From Coriaria nepalensis (Eukaryota; Streptophyta; Magnoliopsida; Cucurbitales; Coriariaceae), in assembly GCA_027186245.1 (NCBI GenBank), contig CP114490.1:5037001-5101000 (forward strand): 64,000 nt of DNA. Direction: 5' to 3'. The notes beneath the pieces are model-generated. The model was not told the DNA's origin. It made no database searches and saw only the letters and a program-made list of their open reading frames with translations. A program made the translations under genes and the position numbers. Numbering within the stretch: the first letter of the stretch is position 1; every line of letters begins with the position of its first letter. Positions 1-11,564 of the stretch are shown one piece after another.

Positions 1-1390
1 CAAAAAGAAAGAAGGCAGTCGAACCGAATCCAAAATTATAGAAGTTGAGGTTCAAATGATAATATAAAGAGTAATTGGACCATTTGACTAAGCTAAGTCA
101 ATTTGACTACAAGTTAAATATAAGGATTTAGATTGAATTCATATTATATAATTCGGACCGATACTCACAATTGTAATACAGCTGTAATATTTTTAATACT
201 TTATTTATTACATGAATTTAAATAATTTATTTACTCATACCTTTTTGCAAAATGACCCAATAACGTGTAAAAAAATAACGGTTGGTAGTAATTTTTATTC
301 AATCTTAGTTATGGATCTGGATTATTTTGACTCATACAGTTTGAACTGAATCTAAATCCCAAAAGTAAATCTCTCAATTACTCATAAACTGATTTAAAGT
401 GGCATAAGCCAACATGTTCGGATATGCCCAAAAGTAGACCAACTCAAAGCGATCTTAGAACCAACGACTAGATATGCCCTAATTCTCAAATATAATCTCG
501 AACTGAAATATAAAAGTTTGATTACTAATAATCTGTTGTGATGCATAATTTGATCTTGGATTTGTAACGATACAATTAAGGGTTTGAATAAAATTTTAGA
601 TTGTAATTAGTTTAGGTTCAAATTTGTTCTGTTCATTGTACCGAGGAGTATTATTTCTGGTGTGTACAAAAGAATCACTCTTTGTTCACTGCCTTTTCTC
701 GTATTTTGTTATATTAAGCTTTATCTAGCAAATCTTTTAAAATTAAACCTTTTAAAATCACTCAATGTTAATTGTTTGGATCTAAATTGAATAGTTTCAA
801 TTGTGAATGTAAGAAGTTTATTATTAGCCTTCTTGCTTTGTAATTCATTTTTTGATACAACAAGGTTTATGTTCTCTCTCTCTAATTTGAATTAGAGTTT
901 GAGAGTTCAAATTAATCTTTTAAAAAATATAATTGGATAGTCTGGGACTAAGTTTAGTCCACTAATTAAAATGTATCATATTGTCTAAATGTTATTTTTT
1001 TAATTTATGTTAACTTATATTATATATATGAATTAAGTTTAATCTCGATCTTCAAATTTCTTTCAGAATTTGAAGTACTAGATCGAAAATGACGACCTCA
1101 ATATGGAGCTTCTAGATCAAGAGGCATTGGTGAGGTTTAGAAATGGTTAGAGAAAAAAAAAAAGTGTAGGTCAAAAATGTAAATAAAGATCCAAACATTT
1201 TTTTGGACCAGGTTTGTCTTGCTTGATGAACATACAAACAGTAACTTTATAACATCTTTTCTCATAAAAAATCCAACCATAATTTCGACGTCTCATGAAA
1301 TAATTAAATGTTTTTTTTCTTAAACATTAGATCTGTAGCAATACCCTGGCATCGAACTAGTCACATTCTTAACTCACACTTTTGGCATAA
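1..1390. other. Intergenic, nothing recognised
   Basis: AT-rich sequence with no convincing exon, RNA gene or transposon terminus on either strand. The last 150 bases lead into the promoter of the PRP pseudogene that follows. Confidence 0.5.
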
Positions 1391-1392
1391 TA

Positions 1393-1598
1393 TTGGTCAA
1401 GATTGATGAGAAGGTGAACCAACAAAAAGGAATTGTGTACATCTTTTTTCCAACTATATATGTAGAAATTTATGGTGGCCAAATAGCAACCCAATCGATT
1501 GACCAGCTCTCCCATCTTTCTTCCTATATAAAACCAATATCTCCCTTTGATTTCTTCACTCAAAACCACAGGATCTAAACTTTTTTTAGCTAGATATC
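1393..1598 (+). promoter_or_regulatory. PRP-A type promoter (conserved between paralogues)
   Basis: This stretch aligns with the regions upstream of the PRP at 54050-54466 and of the pseudogene at 61593-61966. Shared blocks include a 'gtacatcttttt..caacta' block, 'ccaatcgattga..ctctccca', and a TATA box (TATATAAA, 1525-1532) about 74 bases before the ATG. The intact paralogue has its TATA at 54541-54548, at nearly the same distance. The conservation is seen in the sequence; promoter function is inferred. Confidence 0.6.
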
Positions 1599-1789
1599 AT
1601 GGCCTCCACCAAGTACTTCATTAGTGTTCATGGTTATTCGAGCATTTTCGAGTCTCAATGCAAGCCTAGTTGCTCGTAATCTCCTCCAAACTTATAGATC
1701 GAACTTGCCGGCTTTCCCCCCTTTGCCTAAACCGACAACTTTTCTACCTTTTCCACCCATCCCGAATTACAAAACCCTAGGGGTAATCC

Positions 1790-3560
1790 TGTTAGAGAAA
1801 TCTGTAGGATATTATATATATAATAAACAGAATATAGTAACAGTAATTACAAAAATAGTGATACTATAAAATAGAATAATATATAAAACAGAATTTGTAA
1901 GAAGCAGAATGGAATAGTAAAATGAAACAGAATAGAATCTTTAAAAACCAGAACAGAAATAATCTGTAAAAAAAAAGAATAAAATATAATCTGTAAAAAC
2001 AGATAAAATAGTAAAACAGAACATAACAGAATCTGGAAAAACAAATAGAATAGTAAAATAAATAGAACAGAATATGGAAAAATAGAACAGAACAGGAAGA
2101 ACAGAACAGCAATAGAGAATCAAACCGAGGCCTGTTATGCAATAGTTTCCTTAAAACAAATTCGCCCCCTCACGTCAGTATAGAAAGTTGAACGACATCT
2201 GTCTCCCAGGATATAATAGAGAAGAATAGTAGCGTCACACCACCGAACTATTCTCGGCGAACTCAAACAGTGGCTCGAACTCTACCACACTAAAAACTTA
2301 GAACTTTAGAGAGAGGAAGGAAAATTAAAGGGATGAGAAAATTCGTTTCTGATTGTGTGTTTTCAAATGAGAAGAATATGTCAATTTATAGGCTCATGAG
2401 GGGAAAAGAGATTAATGTGAATTAACTTTGGTTTAATTTAAGTTTAAATATGATAAAATTAAATTTCATCCTTTCATCTTCTGCAGAAGAAAAAAAAAAT
2501 TTCAGAAGAAAAACAAAAAGGAGGGTCAAGGAAAATCGGGTCGTTTTCGGGCCGACATTCGACGAGCCCAAATGCAGGCGCACATGAGGTAAGCCCGATC
2601 CTGTTCAAATTTGCACCTCCCGAGCAAGAGTGAGTAAAAGATAGCATTCTAGTTTATATTTTATTACCCATTAATAAATGTACAATTTTATATAAATATT
2701 CTCCCACCTGTTCTCATTTCCAATGTGGAATAAAATTTTCTCTTTTATTTTTTCTTCTTCAACCCATTCCAATGGTTGTACTTTGAGATTTAATTTATCA
2801 TTCACTCATTAATCATTTTGAGCGTACCATATACCGATTCGAAGCTCTCACGAAGGAGAATCCGAATCAGCTTTGACTTTTTATTTACACGAAGTGAGCC
2901 CCACTCAAAATCAAGCATAAACATAGCATGTTGATATGCTAATTTTCCAACAAAATCTAAAGAGTTTAGGGAGATGAATGTCAAAAACAGAGGAAAAAGT
3001 ATAATGGTCTTTTTCTATAAAACAGCTTGCGGAAAAATGCAGCACAAGCATGATTATATGGATTGCTTTTGATCATCATTATAAGTATAATAAAACCATA
3101 CTACAGATCTGGAATAAAACAAGTTACAAGTACAACGCTTTCTGATTAAAGCAACTAAAGCAAGATAAAAGAAAAGAAATCAGAATGAAAGCATGTTCTT
3201 GATAGAACTCCCATGTTGTTTTGTAGCTTTTAGCTTGATTAAGGTCTATTGGACCAAAGCTGAGTGTTCACCATCAAATTTGACCAAAAATCAATCAAAC
3301 AAGCTCATGAATATTGATTAAAACCACGAGCAAGTCATCTTGAACACAAAATAAGCACTCATGTGCCTTGTTCCAGAAGCAATAGAACCACAAAAACAGC
3401 GAGAACAAATCAGATCATAACTTGCAGTACATAGATCTGATTGAGGTGAAATCAACGCCCACAAGTCACAAATTTCAAGTTGAAACTTGAATTGAAAGTC
3501 AACGAACTTCAGTCAATCCTACAAAAATGGAGTTACAAGCAAAACATTCCATTTCTAACA
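1790..3560. mobile_element. Solo LTR E (TGTTAGA...TCTAACA), host of a second LTR
   Basis: The ends are TGTTAGAGAAAT and ATTTCTAACA, near-perfect inverted termini, flanked by a 5-bp target-site duplication AATCC (1785-1789 and 3561-3565). Removing the inner LTR (1803-2952 plus one AAATC copy) leaves about 616 bp. There is no internal coding region, primer-binding site or second LTR, so this is a solo LTR left by recombination. The termini and size fit a Ty1/copia LTR, but the family cannot be fixed and the orientation is uncertain. Confidence 0.8.
1803..2952 (-). mobile_element. Solo LTR of dispersed family 1 (copy A), nested in LTR E
   Basis: On the minus strand it reads TGTTGGAAAATTAGCATATC ... 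TCCTACA, with TSD AAATC at 1798-1802 and 2953-2957. It is homologous to copies B (about 27564-28392), C (33602-34940) and D (45070-46853). Shared landmarks are a start with 'gcatatcaacatgctatg', a TATA-like 'cctataaattg' and a T/A-rich 3' portion. The T/A-rich portion of several hundred bases gives long spurious ORFs on the minus strand (1847-2142). No internal retroelement sequence accompanies it. Confidence 0.85.
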
Positions 3561-3799
3561 AATCCAAGTAATTTACCCTCTATCCCAAACTTTCCACAAC
3601 CTACATTCCCCACCACTCTACCCTCTTTTCCTAAACCGGCAGCTCTACCTTCGCTTTTGAGCATTCCATCAGCCGAAATTCCGAAGATCCCAACATTTCC
3701 AAACTTGCCATCAATCCCTACGAATATTCCAATTTCATTTCCTTCGATTCCATTCTTCTCTCCTCCACCATCAAGCACTTGCCCTTGATCAGTTTGTTT

Positions 3800-4038
3800 T
3801 ATTGGATCGAGTTTGTGTTAGTTGGCGTACTATTGCTCCGATATTAATTTTCATATATGTACAATATATAGTTGGGTTATGTCATGTTTCTATCATATTA
3901 AGAATGTCTATATTTTGTATTTGGGTTGTAGTTATAAATCTTACATTTGTGTTTTCATTAATGACATCTATTGCACTCTATATGTATGTCCCTTTTTCTC
4001 TTTTTTCTCTATGTTTTCTTTAATCTTTTATTTAATTA

Positions 4039-4075
<37 letters not shown>

Positions 4076-5400
4076 TTAATAACTAGCAACACTGTGAGAA
4101 TAATGTGATCGTGGGCTATAAATTGGAGTTCTATAACTTTTAACTATTATCTTATAAGGTGAGCTAAGCTCAGTGATAACTCTCTTAATTGGAACCCAAT
4201 ATATAGGATCTCGAGTGTGACTTTTGAGTCACTCGCGGAAATATTGGGGAACCTATCTACCACCTAAAAAACCATCTTCGTAATTTGACTTCCTAGCAAC
4301 TTACCAACGGACACTGGAAATGTTCAGAAAAGATAAGCAACGGCCTCTTGTGGGAACGCTCAATCGAACCGTATGAAAACACATGTGAATGGTCGTAAAA
4401 CCATTCGAAAACGCGACTAAAAAGCGTCAGATGGATATAACATTTGACATTGTGCTTATATACATTTACTTAATTAGGGGGGTGATAGGATAATATCATA
4501 GATTGGGATTTATTTCTTATTATCTTAATTAACTAAGGTCTTGTGGTTAACGTACAGTTAATTAAGTGCATCATGGTGAATTAGTGATTTGTTAGATATG
4601 ATAGAATTTGGGTTCACCAAACCCTTAAAACCAAAAAAAATTCAATTTTGATCTACAGAAAAATCAACTTCATCCCACACCATTATGCAAATAATAGTAA
4701 GTCTAATTTACTTCAATCTATATTTCAAAGATTAAACCATATGATGCAATGAGTTCTCGATGCTCCTTCTACCTATTTAAACCCACCACCACCAGTCCCG
4801 AGCTTTCCGGATGCTACTGTCCACAACATCCCATGATCAAAACTTGCCTTAAATCACGTTTCTACTATGGTTGGTTCTCAAAAGGTTGTTTGCACTATAG
4901 ACATAAGCCGGTTGGTATGTTCTATTAGTTTGTTTTTCTCTTGCTGTATGTTTGTACTATAGAAACATATGATTAGTATCACTAATTTAGTAATTGATGT
5001 ACTACTTTTGAGTATTACTGTGTTCTGAGATATAATTAAAAGCTTTGTACTCTATTGTAATAATTGTCATCATACATGTCACAGTTTATTACTATTTTCA
5101 TATTATTATCATGCATATTATTAGAATGTTACTGCAAGAAACATATTATATCAAGTAAAGTACTAAAAATATATATATGAAGGAGAGATTACAATATAGT
5201 TTGCGAATTAGAAACAACTCATATATATATGCACAAACAATAACAGAAGTATACAATCACAAGACACGTAACGCAAACATATATATATATATATAGGCAC
5301 AAACAAGGTGTAGTAGACAAGTCGGGTTAGAGGGTTTTCTTGTCCGAACCAGAATGTGATCTGGTCTTCGTGCAAATGAACCCTCTAGACTCCGGTAACT
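3800..5400. other. Intergenic, no gene seen
   Basis: Contains a TTA microsatellite (about 4037-4075) and AT-rich sequence. A short stretch at 4140-4450 is less AT-rich, but no frame stays open and no family motif was recognised. TA repeats occur at 5219-5230 and 5279-5294, just downstream of the PELPK-like gene. Confidence 0.5.
4037..4075. repeat. (TTA)n microsatellite
   Basis: About thirteen uninterrupted TTA/ATT units. Likely length-polymorphic. Confidence 0.9.
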
Positions 5401-5417
5401 AGGATTAACGAGAAACC

Positions 5418-5795
5418 TCAAGGACTAGTAGTAGTAGAGTGTGGTTTAGGAAGGGAAGGAACATCCTTAGGAAGAGTTGGGAATGCTGGTTTAGACAATT
5501 CTGGCTTTGGAAGAGTGGGCAATTTAGGAAGCTCAGTTGGGATGTGAGGAATCAAAGGTAGAAATTCAGGCAGTGTGGGAATTTCAGGCTTAGGTAAAGT
5601 GGGAATCTCAGGAAGTGAAATTGGCAATTCAGGCTTAGGAATTTCGGGTATTTCCGGTAAGCCCGTCTCTTCGAGATAGCGGGCTGCCATTGTTGAGCCC
5701 ATGTTGGAGCTAAATACCATCATCAAGAATGTGGCTAGCATTATTGCTTGCATAACGTGGAAGGATGAAGGGATAAGGGAAGAGTACTTAGCCAT
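5418..5795 (-). CDS. PELPK-type secreted proline-rich protein, 125 aa
   Basis: Intact single-exon gene. Residues 1-38 form a signal peptide: MAKYSS..., a hydrophobic stretch at 17-30, and likely cleavage before ARYLEE. The mature part is made of short Pro-Glu-Leu/Ile-Pro-Lys units (LPEIPEIPKPELPISLPEIP, then KPEIPTLPEF, PTELPKLPTLPKPELSKPAF), the hallmark of PELPK/PRP10-like cell-wall proteins. In Arabidopsis the PELPK1 protein is linked to germination, growth and defence. A TATA box (TATAAAAAG) lies at about 5868-5876 on the minus strand, roughly 75 bases before the ATG. The sequence shows secretion and repeat type; a wall location is inferred. It differs from the two other PRP subfamilies in the window, which lack the Glu-Lys pairs. 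Confidence 0.85.
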   Translation of the reverse strand: MAKYSSLIPSSFHVMQAIMLATFLMMVFSSNMGSTMAARYLEETGLPEIPEIPKPELPISLPEIPTLPKPEIPTLPEFLPLIPHIPTELPKLPTLPKPELSKPAFPTLPKDVPSLPKPHSTTTSP

Positions 5796-5879
5796 TGTGA
5801 TGATAAGCTGATGTTAAGTAAGTTAAAGTTGTTTGAGGTTTATGTTTCATTGTTTATGATTCTGTGCTTTTTATAGAGG

Positions 5880-6770
5880 GGGGAGGAGGAGTGCTGTTCT
5901 ATCGATTTTAGCTTGGTCTTTGGTTGGTGGGAAAGCCCAAGTGTTGTTTGTTCAACCTCTCATCTGTATTGCTTCCTTGTCCTGATAATTAATCTTGAAG
6001 AATAACAGTAGTGATAATGATATAAAAATTGATAATTAGGATTGATCAATTGGGTTTCTTGTTGGACATGTGAAGATTTTGGGGTACCCTTGATCACCTA
6101 TTTGCAATATCTCTTGTTAGGTATGAGGGAGTTAAGCTGCCTGATTATTGGCTTTGGTGATATAATCGAGATTTCACCTTTTTTTAGGGTAATCGGGAAC
6201 TCCATCATACGCTTTCGGTAATGAAATATGGATCTTGAGAGAGCGTTAGGACCTACTGCATCAATTAAAGAGTTGGAGAATGCTTGAACCCGAATATCGG
6301 ACAGGAAATTATTAATCATCTTACATTAAAGAAATTATTTGTAAGAAGTCAGACATCATAACCCAACATTGAATTTTGAAAAGAGTTTTATGTGTTTTCT
6401 TACTTCATTCTTTTACACTTTTTTTTATAGATGCTTGTGTTCTGTAACATCTAGAATAGTTGGGATACGTGGCTGGCTTGTAAACATCTTTTTTCCTTAA
6501 CAAATTTCAAAAGAGAAATTGAACTTTTCAAGTATCAAGCACAAAGAAAAAAAAGACAGGTCTAAAAGCAGTAAACAAAAAAGTTCCATATAAAGCACAG
6601 CAAATTGAACAGAGTAGATGTTCTTAATGATTTAATAAGATCAAATATTATCATACAGACCCACACTACACAAATCGGATCATATACATTTTCGGGAACT
6701 GAGAAAGGACGAGAATACGAGGGAAGAAGAAGTATAAATATATCGAAGATTAAAAGAAAGAAGACAATAT
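5880..6770. other. Intergenic and 3' flank of carbonic anhydrase gene
   Basis: No second gene recognised. A 73-codon minus-strand ORF at 6098-6319 has no recognisable domain and no neighbouring exon to join, so it is not called. About 6420-6770 probably contains the 3' UTR of the carbonic anhydrase transcript. Confidence 0.4.
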
Positions 6771-9106
6771 TCAGGACCAAAAGAGTTGGTCTTTGACTGC
6801 AAATCTGCCATTTCGATTGTTGAAGCTACTTGCCTTGTAATCAAGCGTCCATTTCTCAAAAGTACAGTCCACAAAATCATAGTAACCACCGTGAATGGAG
6901 AGAACACCTTTCTCCACTTTCTCTCTTATCCAAGAGTATGTAAGAAGGTTTTGCAATGAACGATTAATCGATTCCTGTATCAAATCAAGACGAGAAAGAT
7001 CAATTGTAGTTTTATTTATTTTGATTATTTCCTTTTTGGGAAGATAAATAATGCAGAATTGTAGAAAATGAGAGACCACCTTTTCGCAGTGTTTGCATTG
7101 CTGGTCAAAGCTTAGACCCGAAGCAGAAGCATTTGTGCTTAATCTCGCATTCTTTCCGGTTATAACCCAACTTCTTATAAAACTATTACTGCATGTAAAT
7201 AGTGTTTGATTATTTCAGTCAAAACTTAAGATAAAGTTATTCATATAGGAAAATGTTATAGTGCTACAGGTACAATTAGTAGAAGCTTAAGGGAGAAAAA
7301 AAAAGGACCAAAACAAAGTAAATGGGTTTTAATCGAACCTCAAATTTTCTTCGTCTTGCAGATCTGGAATACTCATAAGGGCACGGATGCCACCGCAGCA
7401 GCTATGCCCGTTGACTAAAATGTTCTCCACCTGAAAAGTTAAAGATGATATTTATTAGCTTTAATAATCTATACTTTTAGGTCAATTAAATTCATCATTT
7501 CATTTCATTCTCTTCTAAAAAGAAGTAAAATTATGAATAATAGAGTGACAAGGGCTTTACTTCAAGAGTGTTTACGGAAAATTCTAGTGCAGCATTGGTT
7601 TCAGATGGTCCTTTCTGCCCCAAAAAAATTTAAGACTGAAATTAGGAATTATAAAGAATAAATGTGCAAGTAATCAGATTAAAAATTATAATCACATACC
7701 TCAAACGGTGGGACCAGATTGGCTATATTGCGGACCATAAATGCTTCACCCGGTTGGAAGCCTAGGATGGTTGATGGACAAACCCTAGAGTCTGCACAAG
7801 CAATCACCAAAAACTGTTCTCGAAATGTTAGATTAATAACATTATCATATTTAAAAAGCACTTTGTATACTTGGTTCGAATCCCGTAACTATTTAATGAA
7901 GAAAAGAAAAATAAATAAATGAAAACAAAAACTTACAAACCTTTGGTGCTTGAGCTCTAGAAAGATTTTCATAGTGTTCTAAATTTTCCCTGTCAAATAC
8001 AAAGAAGATAACTTTATCGCTACATTTCTTCCCATCAAAGATGAAGGGAAAATTTTAAACCAGAGTCCTCTTATCTACTTACATGTATTTATGCCTCTTA
8101 AAGTTGAGAAATCTATGTTTCATATTCTCAAACAAGTCAAGTTCCTTCTCTGTCTGTACTATCTTCTTCGCCTTACCATTAAATACTTCTCGAGTCGGTG
8201 AAGGAGGCTCCCTTGAAGCCTTCAATGTCAAACCCAGACTGTTCCTATGAATGTCGAGGCAAAGAAGTTTAATAAAAATGTCCATATTTCTTAGCTCAGT
8301 AGAAAATAGTGCAGGTTAATCAAGTGAAAATGGATACATGCTTATCTCTTAGGATCAATCTTGACGGGGTTGTATGGAAGTTGAAATCATAAAATCGTAT
8401 GACTTCTCCTATAAATCAATCACCGAACAATATAAAATTAGAAAACTTCTTCACACCAAACAATTAGATCTAAGTGAGAGAATCCCAGTCCTATGATCAA
8501 TAGTTGATGGTTTATGATGCACAGTAATATGATATCGGACAAAATTCAATGATGATAACCATCTAAACAAAAGCCTGAGTGACAGAATTTGAATCAAAAT
8601 AACAGAAATGATGATTACTTAAAACTCCGCACTTTTCCAACAGGCATTTCGTCAAACAGCTTTTGTGTGTTGCTTAAGAGGGGCAAAAATTTAACGCAAT
8701 CTCTAACAGAAGCATTTCCATAACTATATCACCTATAATTCCACTCAAATAGAACGTTCATCAGGAAATTTATCAAAAACAAAGAACAAAACAGTGCACA
8801 ATTAAACAAAATTTCTGCAGAAAGGAAAAAAAAAAAAAAAAAAAACCTTAATCAGCAGGTTGCTTACTTGAAATTAGTCAATGATCTAAAATGGGTCTTC
8901 TCCGATCCTCCTAATTTCAGCTTAGACCCAAGGATCTGAAGCAAAACATAATCAACAAATCAAACCCTGAAGTAAAGAAAACCGCAAATAACAGAGAGCC
9001 AAGTGTGAATCAAGAGAAAAAAAAAACGAAGCAAATTTACAGATGGGTTCTTCAATTGAGTTGTGCAAGGATCCTGCGAAACAGAGGTGGGAGATGGAAT
9101 TGCCAT
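6771..9106 (-). CDS. BCA5: Beta-carbonic anhydrase, BCA5-like, 10 exons, 335 aa
   Basis: Catalyses CO2 + H2O to bicarbonate + H+. Exons read from GT-AG sites with continuous phase: 9041-9106, 8868-8935, 8619-8723, 8083-8244, 7941-7989, 7700-7813, 7561-7614, 7339-7430, 7080-7173, 6771-6974. They sum to 1008 bp and an open 335-residue frame. Residues about 1-85 are Ser/Lys/Asn-rich and fit a plastid transit peptide. The catalytic core follows: [14 protein letters not shown] gives zinc ligand C156 and the D158-R160 dyad; [20 protein letters not shown] is family-specific; [10 protein letters not shown] supplies ligands H215 and C218. The C-terminus [18 protein letters not shown] and AVKDxxFWS point to the BCA5 group rather than BCA1-4. 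Everything needed for activity is present. The start codon (MAIPSP) is the first in frame with the spliced exons. Confidence 0.92.
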
Positions 9107-9309
9107 GGCGAAGACAGAGAGAGAGAGATAGAGATGCAAGGAGAGTGTGAACGAAGAGAGAGAAGAAGAAGATCAGGATTGCAGGTGAGAAGCAGGAAGA
9201 AGAAGGCAGGTGTTCAAAAGTGGAGTGTGAATTGGTTATATCAATGTCCATCTGTTTCTCTTCAAGAGAGACGTAGATAGCTATGTGTTCATTAATCAAA
9301 TAATTAATA

Positions 9310-10050
9310 AAACTTAAGTATAAATTATAATAAATATTTAAAAGATTTAATAAAGATGATGAATATTTAATTTTAAATTTAAATTGTAATATTTTTTTAA
9401 TTTTATAAAAAATGAAAAAAATAAATATGTATATATAATATGATTGGTAATTATTAAAATTTTAATTTATATATAATTTTTTAATTTTAATTTATTTTGT
9501 AATGTTTTATTTTTATTTTTACCACATCCATCGCAATCACTCTGATTCGCCATTACTATTATCATCTTCCTTATCATTACTATTATTAATTTTTACTATT
9601 AATATAAAAGTTTAAATTTATGATATTTTTATATAAGATTTTTAATATTTAAAAGATGGAGAGATAAAATAATAAAAAAATTCATTTTTTATGTCGGTAA
9701 TATATAATAGTGATGGATTGCTAATATAAAAATATAAAAATTTAATATTTGAATATTTAAAAAATAAAAAAAAGAAAATAATTAAAATTTTAATATTTTT
9801 ATGTATGGTGACAGTAAAAAGGATCGTGGTAGTCGATAGAGTAAAAATAAAGAAGAAAATAAAAATTAAAATATTAAATTTTAATTAAAAAGGATGAAAC
9901 ATATATATACAAATTTTAAGTTAAGTTATACTTAAAGTTTTAATAATTATTTAATACATAATAATTCTATTAATTTTTAATAAAATTTAAAATATATTAT
10001 AATTTAAATTGAAAATTAAGATTCTTTATAATTTATATTAAAATTTAAAA
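9310..10050. mobile_element. Foldback / MULE-like element, copy 1
   Basis: The two ends (about 9310-9525 and 9845-10050) are long imperfect inverted repeats. One arm runs from 'aagtataaattataataaat' to 'atttttatttttaccac'. The other is its reverse complement, ending in 'gtggtagtcgatagagtaaaaat'. Arms are AT-rich and the short centre is non-coding. The same arms occur in the element at about 19177-20158, so this is a family. No transposase is visible. The target-site duplication could not be fixed by eye. Confidence 0.6.
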
Positions 10051-10439
10051 ATTTATCATAATTTCTTCATTAATTAAATATTAGATTTGGATCGCTTTCT
10101 AACTTTTTATTTTTTATGTTTTATCCCCATCACTTTTTGCTTCAATCTCTCTCCTTTGTTCTGTTGACTAGTTGTCAAACTGGGATTCTCCGCCGGAAGT
10201 TTTCCCGAGGTGTGAAAATTACAAATATAGGTCTCCCAAAAGATAGATCCGATGCAGCGAATTGAAAATTTCTCGTAATTTCCTCCTCTTTCACCGTTTG
10301 ATTTCACCGTCTAATTTAACTACTACTACAATTTGGCAAAACAGGCCCAATTAAAGAAAGCCCATTCATCTTGCAGCTTTGCCCAGGCCCAGAGGCAGTT
10401 CATCTAAAGGAAAACGAACTTGCCTGGGGAGAGGGAGAG

Positions 10440-11290
10440 ATGGAAGAAGACAGAGTGAAGACAGCGGCAATGGAGATTATAGAAACATTACAAGTACTCC
10501 CAAAACTGGTAGTTTGGACCTCGATTACACTCTGGTCTTTCTACTGGTTCTTTCTTCTTCCGTTCTTTTCTTTTTATTACTTCTGTTTGGTTCCCGAGAA
10601 AATAAAAAACCCTCGTTTTTTGTTGAACTCCACGTGTTGGAATCTGACTCAAAAATAACGTTTCAGTGAACGCCGTTTGAAAAGTGAAACGCCGTCTTCA
10701 TATCCTCAAGCTATAGGAATACTACATGCTATAAAGCATAAAGGAATTCATCTTGCCATTGCTTCTAGATCACCAACTCTTGATATAGCAAACACATTTC
10801 TTGATAAACTGGGCATCAACTCAATCTTCATTGCCCAAGTAACCCATGTTTCCATTTTCACCCCTTAAAATGTTTTTGCTTTTTTTTTTTTTGTACTTGA
10901 ACTTTTGCCCTTGAAATTTCCAGGAAATATTCTCAAGCTGGACGCATACAACAGATCATTTCCAGAGAACTGGGTCCAGGACCGGAGTGAGCTTCAACTC
11001 CACGCTCTTCTTTCGACGATGAAGATCAAAACATTCAAGCGGTCAAGTAGAATTAAAAAGATTAAAATAAAATAACTGTCCCTCTTTACTTCATGCTCTA
11101 ATCCTTCTTTAATCTAGATATGTTCTCTTTTCCATTCCTTTTGCCCATATAACGAATTTAAAAGACTGAAAATTTTACTATAGGTTCCCAAAATGGGAGT
11201 GACTAGTGTTCTAGTGGCTCGGAAAATTCTCACAGAATATCAACGAGATCGAGAAGAACAAGCAGAGATGGATTACAAAGTACTGTAAGA
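10440..11290 (+). pseudogene. MDP1: Magnesium-dependent phosphatase 1 (MDP1, HAD superfamily) pseudogene
   Basis: Four exon remnants: 10440-10546, 10667-10838, 10924 to about 11050, and about 11184-11287. Exon 2 is clean (SSYPQAIGILHAIKHKGIHL, ASRSPTLDIANTFLDKLGI) and joins exon 1 in phase as TG|T. Exon 1 has a one-base loss just before the catalytic DLDYTL motif and a second length change just after it, so the DxD nucleophile is read out of frame. Exon 3 carries an extra base in LFF(D)DEDQNIQAV. Exon 4 runs from MGVTSVLV almost directly into FSQN...EKNKQ, losing the segment between. The family dephosphorylates sugar- or protein-linked phosphate using that DxD. With the motif out of frame and part deleted, a functional product is unlikely. 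It converges with the gene at 11565-13289. Confidence 0.82.
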
Positions 11291-11564
11291 ACACAGCTTC
11301 ATCACGGAAGAATGAGTAGAAATTAAAAGAAAATCTTAATCTTTGTAAAAGAATAATTGGCTAATGAAGTAAACTTTCTTCCAGTGAGGGCTCATATTTC
11401 AGAAAGTTCTACAAAGTGACTCATAAGCCACAAGACAACTCTATTTGAATTAAGAAGATACCATTAACCCAAATCGAGATATTCCCCTAATTCAACAAGA
11501 AAAAGAGAAAAAGCTAACAGAAGGAAGCCATGAGAACATACAGACAATGACGATTGAATTTATT

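Larger units (their letters stand above)
1599..3789 (+). pseudogene. Proline-rich protein pseudogene (PRP-A subfamily) split by nested LTR insertion
   Basis: The two halves, 1599-1789 and 3566-3789, together match the intact 138-aa PRP at 54050-54466 along its whole length: N-terminal signal peptide, the ASxVARNLLQT segment, then Pro-rich blocks with LPSIPNxPQPTxPTTLPS and PTNIPISFPSIPFFSPPPS. Two lesions inactivate it. A one-base deletion near 1620, inside the signal-peptide codons, shifts the frame. A 1771-bp LTR insertion follows at 1790-3560. The flanking AATCC duplication lets the pre-insertion site be read directly, and it is collinear with the paralogue. The ancestral product would have been a small secreted cell-wall-type protein. 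Promoter and TATA box remain in place, so a truncated transcript is possible. Confidence 0.85.

Noticed and set aside
1847..2142. Overlapping 60-92 codon minus-strand ORFs rich in Phe/Leu/Tyr
   Set aside because: They lie in the T-rich 3' part of a solo LTR and recur as equivalent ORFs in copy C (34578-34983). Low-complexity by-product, not membrane proteins.
6098..6319. 73-codon minus-strand ORF
   Set aside because: No domain, no signal peptide, and no joining exon or promoter.
8335..8400. Possible extra exon in the carbonic anhydrase gene
   Set aside because: Exon 3 (8619-8723) joins exon 4 (8083-8244) in phase without it, and this stretch has no family-like residues.
9005..9299. 91-codon plus and 115-codon minus ORFs
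   Set aside because: They overlap exon 1, the leader and intron 1 of the carbonic anhydrase gene. The spliced reading explains the locus.
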